A stretch of DNA of 31,463 bases, from positions 1-31,463 of the forward strand of contig JODI01000089.1 in the NCBI GenBank assembly GCA_000720805.1, given 5' to 3'. A program made the position numbers and the translations under genes. This stretch comes from Streptomyces violaceoruber. GTDB lineage: Bacteria; Actinomycetota; Actinomycetes; Streptomycetales; Streptomycetaceae. Shown in pieces: positions 7,011 through 13,606 of the stretch (positions are counted from its first letter, which is position 1; every line of letters starts with the position of its first letter). The notes under the pieces were generated by a model, which was not told the origin of the DNA, did not search any database, and saw nothing but the letters and a program-made list of their open reading frames with translations.

Positions 7011-7437
7011 ATGGGAGCGTCGGAGTGCGCCGGGCTGACGGCAGTGGTGACCGGTGGCGCATCAGGTATCGGACCGGCCATGGCGCGGCTGAGCACCGCC
7101 TGCGGGGCCGGGCCCGTGTCGCCTGCCTCGGCCTCAAGCCCGACGACGTGCCCGCACCGCTGTGTGTCGACCCCGGCACCGCCGACACGCCGCGGACCGG
7201 CCGTCTGCTGGACCGCGCCGCCGACCCCGAGGCCGACGCGCAGCACCGGGCGCCCGCCGGACGATGGGCCGACTCGTCACCACCGACGACGTCGCCGGCG
7301 CCATCGCGTGCCTCGCGAGCCCGCTCTCCGGTTCCTCCACAGGTACTGGTCTCGCCGTCGACGGCGGCATGCACGGACTATGGCTCCGGCACCGCGTCCG
7401 ACCTCCCGCACGAAACCGTCCGCAAGGAGAACCAGCC
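7011..7437 (+). pseudogene. Internally deleted, frameshifted SDR (sugar dehydrogenase-like)
   Basis: An ATG at 7011 with GCGGAGG upstream begins MGASECAGLTAVVTGGASGI, the normal SDR N-terminus with the TGGxxGIG cofactor motif. After about 30 residues the frame shifts (RARVACLGLKPDDVPAPL, VDPGTADTPRTGRLLDRAAD). It then shifts again to the tail MGRLVTTDDVAGAIACLASP, LSGSSTGTGLAVDGGMHGL. The central part with catalytic Ser, YxxxK and the NAG motif is missing. The pieces match L-fucose/rhamnose-type dehydrogenases found beside sugar transporters. The last frame has no stop and runs straight into the sugar-binding protein's frame, so one open frame covers both. Confidence 0.75.
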
Positions 7438-8496
7438 GTGAAGACTCGATGCCTCCGAGCTGGCCTCGGCGCCGTCACTGCCCTCGCCGTCACCGTGCTC
7501 AGCGCCTGCGACGGCTCCGGTGCCGACGCGGACGGCGACCCGGTGGTGGGCGTCGACTACCCCCGCTCCGACACCGACTTCTGGAAGGCGTACATCAAGT
7601 ACACCCCGCGGTTCGCCAAGGAACTCGGCCTGGATCTGAAGACCACCCACTCGCAGAACGACGTCGCCAAACTGGCCGCCAACGCACAGACGTTCATCAT
7701 CAACAGGGTGAAGGGCGTCGCGATGGCCCCGCAGGACACCGCCGTGATCGCGCCCACCCTCCAGCAGCTGGCCGCGCAGAAGATCCCCGTGGTCACCCTG
7801 GACACCCGCCCCGACACCGGCAAGGTCTACATGGTGGTGCGCGCCGACAACCGCGCGTACGGAGAGAAAGCCTGCAGGTTCCTCGGCACCAAGCTCGGCG
7901 GCGAGGGCAAGGTCGTCATGCTCGAGGGCGACCTCGCCTCGATCAATGGCCGGGACCGCACCGAGGCGTTCAACGAGTGCATGAAGGACGACTATCCCAA
8001 GATCAAGGTCTTCGGGGAGAGGACCAACTGGGACGGGGCGGTCGCGGCGCAGAGGCTGCAGACGGATCTCACCACCCACCCTGACATCAAGGGCGTCTAC
8101 ATGCAGGCCAGCTTCGCGCTCTCCGGCACCCTGCAAGTGCTCAAGCAGCAGGGCATGCTGGTCGGTCCGAAGGACAAGAGGCACGTGTTCGTGGTCTCCA
8201 ACGACGGCATCCCCAGGGAGCTCCAGGACATCGCCCAGGGCAAGATCGACGCCACGGTCTCCCAGCCCGCCGACCTCTACGCCAAGTACGCCCTCTACTA
8301 CCTGAAGGCGGCGATGGAGGGCAAGACGTTCAAGCCCGGCAAGACCGACCACGACAGCACGATCGTCCGAGTCCGCGACGGTGTGCTGGAGGACCAGCTG
8401 TCCGCACCGCTGGTGACCGCGGACGGCGGGACCTACGGCGGCGTTCCCAGTCTCAAGAGCGACAACCCGTCCCTCTGGGGCAACAACCTCGGCTGA
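7438..8496 (+). CDS. Sugar ABC transporter substrate-binding lipoprotein (ribose/monosaccharide type)
   Basis: A 352-residue secreted lipoprotein. The signal is MKTRCLRAGLGAVTALAVTV followed by lipobox LSAC, with acylated Cys24. The mature part is a type I periplasmic-binding fold (Peripla_BP_4): DPVVGVDYPRSDTDFWKAYI, a hinge pattern around IPVVTLDTRPD, GKVVMLEGDLASINGRDRTE with FNECMKDDYP, and VSNDGIPRELQDIAQGKIDA. It would capture a sugar outside the membrane. The GTG at 7438 is chosen because AAGGAG lies nine bases upstream and the signal peptide begins there, although the frame is open well upstream. No permease or ATPase gene is nearby, so it is an orphan. It may work with a transporter elsewhere or be left over from a dismantled sugar locus. 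Confidence 0.9.
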   Translation: MKTRCLRAGLGAVTALAVTVLSACDGSGADADGDPVVGVDYPRSDTDFWKAYIKYTPRFAKELGLDLKTTHSQNDVAKLAANAQTFIINRVKGVAMAPQDTAVIAPTLQQLAAQKIPVVTLDTRPDTGKVYMVVRADNRAYGEKACRFLGTKLGGEGKVVMLEGDLASINGRDRTEAFNECMKDDYPKIKVFGERTNWDGAVAAQRLQTDLTTHPDIKGVYMQASFALSGTLQVLKQQGMLVGPKDKRHVFVVSNDGIPRELQDIAQGKIDATVSQPADLYAKYALYYLKAAMEGKTFKPGKTDHDSTIVRVRDGVLEDQLSAPLVTADGGTYGGVPSLKSDNPSLWGNNLG

Positions 8497-8616
8497 CCTC
8501 GCACGGCGTGCGCTCGGTGAGCAGACTGCCCGGCACCGGTCGCCGAACCACGTAGCCAAGGAACTCGACGGACATTGTCGTCACAGGACGGGAACACAGG
8601 GCCAAATCCCTGGCGG

Positions 8617-9168
8617 TCAAACCCGGCGCAACGGTTCGCGCATCATCGCGGCGAACACCGGTGAATCGGCGAAGGGCTGCTGTTCGCCGATCTTCTCGTA
8701 CCCCCAACGCTCATAGACGGCCTGGACTTTGCCGTCTCCCGCCTTCGGGTTGACGAGAAGCGTCACCCGTTCCTCGTCCCTGTTCGCCAAGAGCTCTTCG
8801 TGAACGCGGCGTGCGAGGCCAGTGCCGCGCCACGGACGCCGGACCACGATCTCGTTCAGCGCGAGCGTGCGCTTGCCGTTCTCGACCGTGTACCCGTCGG
8901 GCAGCGGGGTGGTCATGGACGACCACCAGCGAGTGCTGGGACCGAGCGGGCTGGCGTACGCGAACCCGGCCGGCTCAGTCCCGTCGTAGGCGATGACCGC
9001 TTCCCAGCCGGGCGCCGAACGGTGCGCCGTCAGACGCTCATTGAAGCGTTCGGCGGAGTAGAAGGGCCCGGTCAGGCCGAGGTCTCGCTGACGAACCTCT
9101 ACGTGGATGTCCACGATCGTCTGTCGCACCAGGTCGACATCGGTGTAGTGCCGCAGCTCAAGGCTCAC
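8617..9168 (-). CDS. GNAT-family N-acetyltransferase
   Basis: A 183-residue acetyltransferase. The acetyl-CoA-binding motif A is LNEIVVRRPWRGTGLARRVH (RPWRGTGLA is the Q/RxxGxG/A loop). It is followed by ERVTLLVNPKAGDGKVQAVY and ERWGYEKIGEQQPF, the motif B tail. The GTG at 9168 is used: AAGGAG lies just upstream, and GTGA overlaps the stop of the XRE gene by four bases, so the two are translationally coupled. It sits on the flank of the graspetide cluster, so it could acetylate a cluster product or intermediate, or give self-protection; that is inference. The terminal segment VFAAMMREPLRRV is complete. Confidence 0.88.
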   Translation of the reverse strand: MSLELRHYTDVDLVRQTIVDIHVEVRQRDLGLTGPFYSAERFNERLTAHRSAPGWEAVIAYDGTEPAGFAYASPLGPSTRWWSSMTTPLPDGYTVENGKRTLALNEIVVRRPWRGTGLARRVHEELLANRDEERVTLLVNPKAGDGKVQAVYERWGYEKIGEQQPFADSPVFAAMMREPLRRV

Positions 9169-10451
9169 AGGAGCTCCTTTCCAAACCATTCGCGGGTGAT
9201 GGGGGCATCGGGGGCGAGGCCGTGGAGCCGCTGCCCGAACGCGTTCAGCAGGCGGGCGGTGCGACCATGCCGAGCCTGGGCCGGGATCTTGTACGCGGTG
9301 GCTACGGCGAGTTCGGTCTCGTGCTGGCCGAGTTGGGCGTGAGCGAGGTACGCGTAGGTGAGGGCCCGGTTGCGCTTCAGGTGAGGCCGGAGTTTCGCAA
9401 GGGTGTGGTGGGCGTGTGCCTCCGCTTGCTCCCACAGCCCGAGCGTGGTGGTTGTGGTGAGGGCAAGCAGGTGGAATTCAGCTGAGTCGTAGAACTGCAA
9501 CCACACCGGGCGGGGCGCGTCGGTGTCCGCGCGGCCCAGCGCGGTCTCGGCGAAACCGAGGCACCGTAGCGCGGTTTGGTGGTCGCGCAGGTCTGCGTGG
9601 TGGACCGCCGCGCGTGCGTGTACGAGGGAGGCGTAGAGCGGATCACGAGCAGCGCGGGTGCGCTTCGCGGCCTCGTCGGCCGAGAGGGCGCTGGTGTACT
9701 GGCCCAGGTTCCGGTATAGGGCTCCGGCATGCCCCCACGTGCGGAACTGGATCGCGGGGTCGCCGGACAGGCCAGCAAGGGCGATGCCGTCGTTCAGGTG
9801 CTGTTGCGCCTGGTCAAGACGCCCACCGTCGATGGCGGCCCACAGCGCGGAGCCGGTGAAGGCCGCTGCGAGACCGTAGAGCTGGCCGCGTACGCGCTGA
9901 GAGGCGGGCCGCGTCTTTTGAAGACGCAATGCCTGCTGGGACAAGCCGAGCGCGGCCTGTTCTACCTGATGAGTCCCGCCGGTCGTGTTGTCGTTGGCGA
10001 CGATCAGTGCGAACCGGGCGGCGAGCCGGTTCACATCCGATTGGCCCACTCGGCCGCGTGACATGTCCGGGTAGGTTTCTGAAGCCGGAGTGAGCGGGGT
10101 GAGAGCGGCGGCGGAGGCGGTAGCGAGGAAGGTTCGGCGGAGCACGGGCTCCTCCCCATGATGCTTGCTTGTGGGCGGCGTGTGGTCGACCGCGGATCGG
10201 GCGTGGGGCGTGAACCCCAGCTCGATAGCGGTACACCTGAATACTGCCTCCAGTGCCAGACGTTGCTTGCTCTGTGGCCACCGGGTCTTTCCGGTGGTGA
10301 GGTTGTGGATCGTGCGGGCGGAGACGGTGCCTCGCCTGCCCGTGATCTGCTCAATCGCAGTGTTCATCGCCTCGGCTAACTCTTCCTGTGTGAGGCCGAG
10401 TTCGCGCATGCGCGCTTTGAGCTGCTCGTTCGCCGCGGTCACATGACCCAC
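9165..10451 (-). CDS. XRE-family regulator with C-terminal TPR-like repeats
   Basis: A 428-residue regulator. The N-terminal XRE helix-turn-helix is EQLKARMRELGLTQEELAEA with VSARTIHNLTTGKTRWPQSK. A linker contains RRTFLATASAAALTPLTP. From about residue 150 there are alpha-helical TPR-like repeats (ARFALIVANDNTTGG, GQLYGLAAAFTGSALWAAID, RTWGHAGALYRNLGQYTSAL, AYLAHAQLGQHETELAVATA). Such proteins are common Streptomyces pathway regulators. The linker resembles a Tat signal but is a family hallmark and is internal. GTG 10451 has GGAGGAG ten bases upstream; GTG 10442 is an alternative. It is divergent from the DUF6415-tgm operon and is the best candidate for its control. Confidence 0.88.
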   Translation of the reverse strand: MGHVTAANEQLKARMRELGLTQEELAEAMNTAIEQITGRRGTVSARTIHNLTTGKTRWPQSKQRLALEAVFRCTAIELGFTPHARSAVDHTPPTSKHHGEEPVLRRTFLATASAAALTPLTPASETYPDMSRGRVGQSDVNRLAARFALIVANDNTTGGTHQVEQAALGLSQQALRLQKTRPASQRVRGQLYGLAAAFTGSALWAAIDGGRLDQAQQHLNDGIALAGLSGDPAIQFRTWGHAGALYRNLGQYTSALSADEAAKRTRAARDPLYASLVHARAAVHHADLRDHQTALRCLGFAETALGRADTDAPRPVWLQFYDSAEFHLLALTTTTTLGLWEQAEAHAHHTLAKLRPHLKRNRALTYAYLAHAQLGQHETELAVATAYKIPAQARHGRTARLLNAFGQRLHGLAPDAPITREWFGKELL

Positions 10452-10611
10452 CGTAGGGAAACTCCTCCTCCCACATCGCGGCGCGGCTAAAGAACGGGTC
10501 AGTTTTTCCGGTCGCGCGCGGCCTGAGCGAGGCCGGTTTTTCCTGTCAGTACCCACGTTCTCAGCCGTTCACTGTCTGTCACAGTACGAACACGATCCCG
10601 GGAGCACCGTC
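10452..10611. promoter_or_regulatory. Divergent control region of the graspetide cluster with a 12-bp direct repeat
   Basis: GTTTTTCCGGTC (10502-10513) and GTTTTTCCTGTC (10536-10547) match at 11 of 12 positions, 34 bases apart, about three helical turns. They lie in an otherwise G+C-rich gap between the XRE and DUF6415 starts. Downstream, ACTGT and ACAGT form a small inverted repeat just before the expected transcription start of the tgm operon. These are candidate XRE operators; no clear -35/-10 pair could be fixed. Confidence 0.45.
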
Positions 10612-10950
10612 GTGGAGATCGCACCACAACAGGCCAACGCCGAGAGGCTCGACCGCGCCAAGGTCCTTGCTGAGGTCCGAGTGATCACTCAGCCACGGCT
10701 GGACGTTCCTCCGACGGCCGACACGATGCAGCGCACGCGCGTCGTCTCCGGAATGCTCCGCGCACTCCTCGAAGAATCACGCGGTGACGAGAGGGAGGCC
10801 GTACGAGTGATGCGCCGCCTCGGAGCACGACTGCTCGACGAGTCACCGGAGGGCGAGCCGAGCCCCTACTCGGCGTGGCAACGCCTCGTGAACCTCGCGC
10901 GCTGCGTCGAGGCGCTCCTCGACGCCGAGCGTCCAGGCCGTAGTCGATGA
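10612..10950 (+). CDS. DUF6415-like protein, first gene of the graspetide operon
   Basis: A 112-residue helical protein (ERLDRAKVLAEVRVITQPRL, VVSGMLRALLEESRGDEREA, VRVMRRLGARLLDESPEGEP, SAWQRLVNLARCVEALLDAE) without signal peptide or membrane segment. It resembles DUF6415, a small family that I recall being annotated beside Streptomyces natural-product and graspetide genes. Biochemical role unknown; roles as a regulator, chaperone or precursor-recognition partner are possible. The GTG at 10612 has GGGAG eight bases upstream. Its stop overlaps the next start as ATGA (10947-10950), so translation of the 60-aa protein is coupled to it. Confidence 0.75.
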   Translation: MEIAPQQANAERLDRAKVLAEVRVITQPRLDVPPTADTMQRTRVVSGMLRALLEESRGDEREAVRVMRRLGARLLDESPEGEPSPYSAWQRLVNLARCVEALLDAERPGRSR

Positions 10951-11129
10951 GATCCGACTGTCCCATCTGCGAGGCGTTCCGCAGCGAACGGGAAGCACAA
11001 GTTCGCACCGGCGAGGGCGAACTGGGCGACCTCCTCACCCGCGTCGCCTTGCACGAAGCGAGCGCACATTGCGGGTCATCCCGACCTCGCGACATCCGAT
11101 CCACCCTGAAACAGAAGGAGAACCAGTGA
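10947..11129 (+). CDS. 60-aa CPIC-motif protein between DUF6415 and the precursor
   Basis: A 60-residue protein beginning MRSDCPICEAFRSEREAQVR, with a Cys-Pro-Ile-Cys knuckle at residues 5-8, a helical acidic middle (TGEGELGDLLTRVALHEASA), then HCGSSRPRDIRSTLKQKENQ. The CxxC with a downstream His-Cys (41-42) could bind zinc or act as a redox pair. It overlaps the DUF6415 gene by four bases (ATGA) and the precursor gene by four bases (GTGA), a spacing rarely produced by chance at both ends. The precursor's ribosome site AGAAGGAG lies inside its 3' end. I do not recognise a named family. It may assist the modification or be a small regulator. Confidence 0.7.
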   Translation: MRSDCPICEAFRSEREAQVRTGEGELGDLLTRVALHEASAHCGSSRPRDIRSTLKQKENQ

Positions 11130-11392
11130 CCGCGAACACCACTCCTCACCAGCTCGCCCCTGCCCGTCCTTGGGGCATCGGCCGGCTGGCTCCCTATCCG
11201 ACGACAGCACAACTGCCCTTCACCACCGTCACCGTCGATCCCACGACCCAGACCGGCGTGTTCTACGACCACTCGGGCCGGGTGGTCGAGATGGGCAAGC
11301 ACGGCACCAGTTCCGCCACCGGAACGTCTACCTCCACCAACCTCGACTCTCAGCCCGATCAGGGACACGACCAGGACAGCCAGCAGGACTGA
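11126..11392 (+). CDS. tgmA: Graspetide precursor peptide (putative ATP-grasp-modified RiPP)
   Basis: An 88-residue peptide. The leader has PWGIGRLAPYPTTAQLPFTT and VTVDPTTQTGVFYDHSGRVV, matching the conserved leader of TgmA-type precursors (PFG-x-R-x-x-PYP, then VxxDPxTQ). The tail after EMGKHG is low-complexity: Thr at 61, 65, 67, 69 and 71, then Asp at 74, 78, 82, 84 and 88. Such Thr/Ser and Asp side chains are joined as ester rings by the ATP-grasp ligase in this family. GTG 11126 has AGAAGGAG five bases upstream and overlaps the 60-aa gene's stop. The ligase gene starts five bases after the stop. No protease gene is in the window, so leader removal must use another enzyme. Confidence 0.85.
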   Translation: MTANTTPHQLAPARPWGIGRLAPYPTTAQLPFTTVTVDPTTQTGVFYDHSGRVVEMGKHGTSSATGTSTSTNLDSQPDQGHDQDSQQD

Positions 11393-11397
11393 TCGCC

Positions 11398-12381
11398 ATG
11401 ACTGAGGAACGGTCGGTGCTAGTGGCCACCGAGGCGAACGACGTCACCGCGGACATGGTGATCACCCACCTTAACCAGCGGGGGGTGCCGGTGGCCCGCT
11501 TCAATCCTGCCGACTTCGGGACTGACCTGACGGTCTCGGCTCGATTCGGAATCGGCCCGCTTCCCGTGGCCGGGCAGATCCGGACCTCGTCCAGAATCGT
11601 CGGCCTGGAGTGCGTGGGCGCGGTGTATTGGCGCCGACCCGTCTGGCCTGCCTTCGAACACCTCCACGAGGCTGATGCGCGGTCCGCCGCTGCCCAGGTC
11701 CGCTACGGACTGGGCGGCACCCTCTACGGACTGCAGGGCTGCCTGTGGCTCAACCATCCGCTCAGAAACGCAGCCGCCGACTACAAGCCCGCGCAACTGG
11801 CGCTCGCTCATCGCATGGGTCTCACAGTGCCTCCGACACTCGTGACCAACAACCCGGACGACGCGCGCCGGTTCATCAGCGAACACCGTCAGGTGATCCA
11901 CAAAACACTGCGCTGGACCCCGTACGAGAGAGACGGCGTCGGCCTCACCTCGTGGGCCGAGCCCGTCCGCGCCGACGAACTGGACGACACCGTGCGCATC
12001 ACCCCGCACCTGTTCCAAGCCCGGGTGGACAAGATCGCGGATGTCCGTGTCCTGGTGGTCGGCCGGCGTACGTTCGCTGTGCGCATCGACTCCGACCTCC
12101 TGGACTGGCGCAGGGACTACACGGCGCTCACGTACAGCGTGGTAGACCTGCCGAACGGCTTGGAGAGGACCCTGCTCGCCTACCTGGACCACTTCGGACT
12201 CGCATCGGGATCCTTCGACCTCGCTGTGGACCGGGATGAGGAGTACCACTGGCTGGAGCTGAATCCCAACGGTCAGTGGGGCTGGCTGGAAGAGAAGACC
12301 GGACTCGAGATGGCCGCCGCGTTCGCGGATCTGCTCGTACAGGGAGCACTCGCACAAGGAGAAGCCGATGCCCGTGTCTGA
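11398..12381 (+). CDS. tgmB: ATP-grasp ribosomal peptide maturase (graspetide synthetase)
   Basis: A 327-residue ATP-grasp ligase. It would activate Asp side chains of TgmA as acyl-phosphates using ATP and close omega-ester (or amide) bonds with Thr/Ser. Visible features: N-terminal VLVATEANDVTADMVITHLN; YWRRP (77-81), common in this family; LNHPLRNAAADYKPAQLALA with ATP-contacting Lys130; Lys169 in IHKTLRW; VRVLVVGRRTFAVRIDS; SGSFDLAVD; and the metal-binding ELNPNGQWGWLEE (Glu287, Asn289). Length and motifs fit the SAV_5884-type maturases. ATG 11398 lies five bases after the precursor stop, and its end overlaps tgmC by 14 bases. Confidence 0.92.
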   Translation: MTEERSVLVATEANDVTADMVITHLNQRGVPVARFNPADFGTDLTVSARFGIGPLPVAGQIRTSSRIVGLECVGAVYWRRPVWPAFEHLHEADARSAAAQVRYGLGGTLYGLQGCLWLNHPLRNAAADYKPAQLALAHRMGLTVPPTLVTNNPDDARRFISEHRQVIHKTLRWTPYERDGVGLTSWAEPVRADELDDTVRITPHLFQARVDKIADVRVLVVGRRTFAVRIDSDLLDWRRDYTALTYSVVDLPNGLERTLLAYLDHFGLASGSFDLAVDRDEEYHWLELNPNGQWGWLEEKTGLEMAAAFADLLVQGALAQGEADARV

Positions 12382-13540
12382 CAGCGCCCCCCAACGGCAT
12401 GCGCTCGCCGATCGGCTGGAGGTGGCCGGAGCGCTCAAGAGCACGAAGTGGCGGGCGGCGGTCGAGGCTGTCCCGCGCGAGCTGTTCCTCAACCCAGGTG
12501 TCTTCTTGCCGGTCGATGGCGGACGCTGGCGCCCGGTGACCGCGCTCGGTACGGCTCCGGGGGAGTGGCTGGAGATCGCCTACAGCGATCAGTCGCTGGC
12601 CACGCAGCTTGACGGCAACCTGACCGCCGACCAGGTTGCCGAGCTGGTCACCGGAGTGCCGACGTCCTCCTCCACCACGCCCGTGACCGTGGTCGGCATG
12701 ACGGAGGAACTGGAACTGGAAGACGGACAGACGGTCCTGGAGATCGGCACCGGTACTGGCTACTCCACCGCGTTGATGTGCCACCGCCTGGGCGAGGACA
12801 ACGTCACCACGGTCGAGGTGGACCCGGAGGTCGCCGCCCGTGCGGATGCCGCCCTGGAAGAGGCCGGCTTCTCCACCTGGACCGTGACCGGAGACGGTCT
12901 CCTCGGCCACCCGGCCCGCGCCCCCTACGACCGAGTGATCGCCACCTGTGCCGTGCGCCGCATCCCCTACACCTGGGTCCGCCAGACCAAGCCCGGCGGC
13001 ATCATCCTCGCCACGGTCGGTACCTGGCCGTACGGCACGGGTCTGGCGAAAGTAACCGTGAACGAGGACGGCTCCGCTGAGGGCCAGATCATCGGCCGCT
13101 CGTCCTTCATGCAGGCCCGGTCGCAATCGACGACGCCGTTGGCTGGAGACCTTTCTGCCCGCACCGCCTACGCGGACTCCGAGCGCGCGGCAACAATTCC
13201 ACCGACTCTGCTAGAGGAATGGATGCCGGCGTTTCTGGCCCAACTAGCCCTACCGGGCGTCCAGTTCGTACGGGCGACAGACGACACTGGCGCCCACTTG
13301 CTCTATCTCTTCGACGTCGAGCGCGAGTCCTTCGCGGCCTTCACCGAAGAAGCCTCCGGATGGAGAGTTCGTCAGGGTGGCCCCGTTGCTCTGTGGGACG
13401 ACGTCGAGCAGACCCTGTTGGCTTGGCGAGACGCGGGACAGCCCGAAATCAGCACTGTGCGAGTTCACGTCACTGACTCACTCTCTACCTACTCGATCAG
13501 TGGGAGAGTTACTTTGCGGTGGGAACACCGTATTGCCTAA
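12368..13540 (+). CDS. tgmC: ATP-grasp peptide maturase system methyltransferase (PIMT-like)
   Basis: A 390-residue SAM-dependent O-methyltransferase related to protein-L-isoaspartate methyltransferase. The substrate-side motif is TSSSTTPVTVVGMTEEL (about 99-115); the SAM motif is VLEIGTGTGYSTALM (123-137), followed by VTTVEVDPEVAARADAALEE and APYDRVIATCAVRRIPYTWV. About 160 extra C-terminal residues beyond a normal PIMT (LPGVQFVRATDDTGAHLLYL and beyond) are typical of graspetide and lanthipeptide partners. In fuscimiditide-type systems the homologue methylates an Asp, which collapses to aspartimide. AAGGAG precedes the ATG within the 3' end of tgmB. Last gene of the operon; a stem-loop follows. 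Confidence 0.9.
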   Translation: MPVSDSAPQRHALADRLEVAGALKSTKWRAAVEAVPRELFLNPGVFLPVDGGRWRPVTALGTAPGEWLEIAYSDQSLATQLDGNLTADQVAELVTGVPTSSSTTPVTVVGMTEELELEDGQTVLEIGTGTGYSTALMCHRLGEDNVTTVEVDPEVAARADAALEEAGFSTWTVTGDGLLGHPARAPYDRVIATCAVRRIPYTWVRQTKPGGIILATVGTWPYGTGLAKVTVNEDGSAEGQIIGRSSFMQARSQSTTPLAGDLSARTAYADSERAATIPPTLLEEWMPAFLAQLALPGVQFVRATDDTGAHLLYLFDVERESFAAFTEEASGWRVRQGGPVALWDDVEQTLLAWRDAGQPEISTVRVHVTDSLSTYSISGRVTLRWEHRIA

Positions 13541-13562
13541 GGAAAATGGGACTTACGGGAAA

Positions 13563-13595
13563 GCGGAGCCCGGCGATCGTGTAGCCAGGCTCCGC
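13563..13595 (+). terminator. Stem-loop between tgmC and the DUF262 gene
   Basis: GCGGAGCC (13563-13570) pairs with GGCTCCGC (13588-13595) around a 17-base loop. It stands 22 bases after tgmC and just before the end of the convergent gene. No T-run, as is usual in this G+C-rich group; it may act in both directions. Confidence 0.5.
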
Positions 13596-13606
13596 GCTCA
13601 CTTGAG

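Noticed and set aside
5770..7038. Plus-strand 422-codon open frame
   Set aside because: Arg/Pro-rich, crosses hydrolase promoter and several pseudogenes, and has no recognisable domain.
7378..8559. Minus-strand open frame of 393 codons opposite the sugar-binding protein
   Set aside because: It is an antisense shadow of a well-supported lipoprotein gene; no ribosome site or family motif.
10010..10060. Tat signal peptide in the XRE protein (RRTFLATASAAALT)
   Set aside because: It is internal (about 100 residues after the HTH) and is a usual linker of Streptomyces XRE-TPR regulators.
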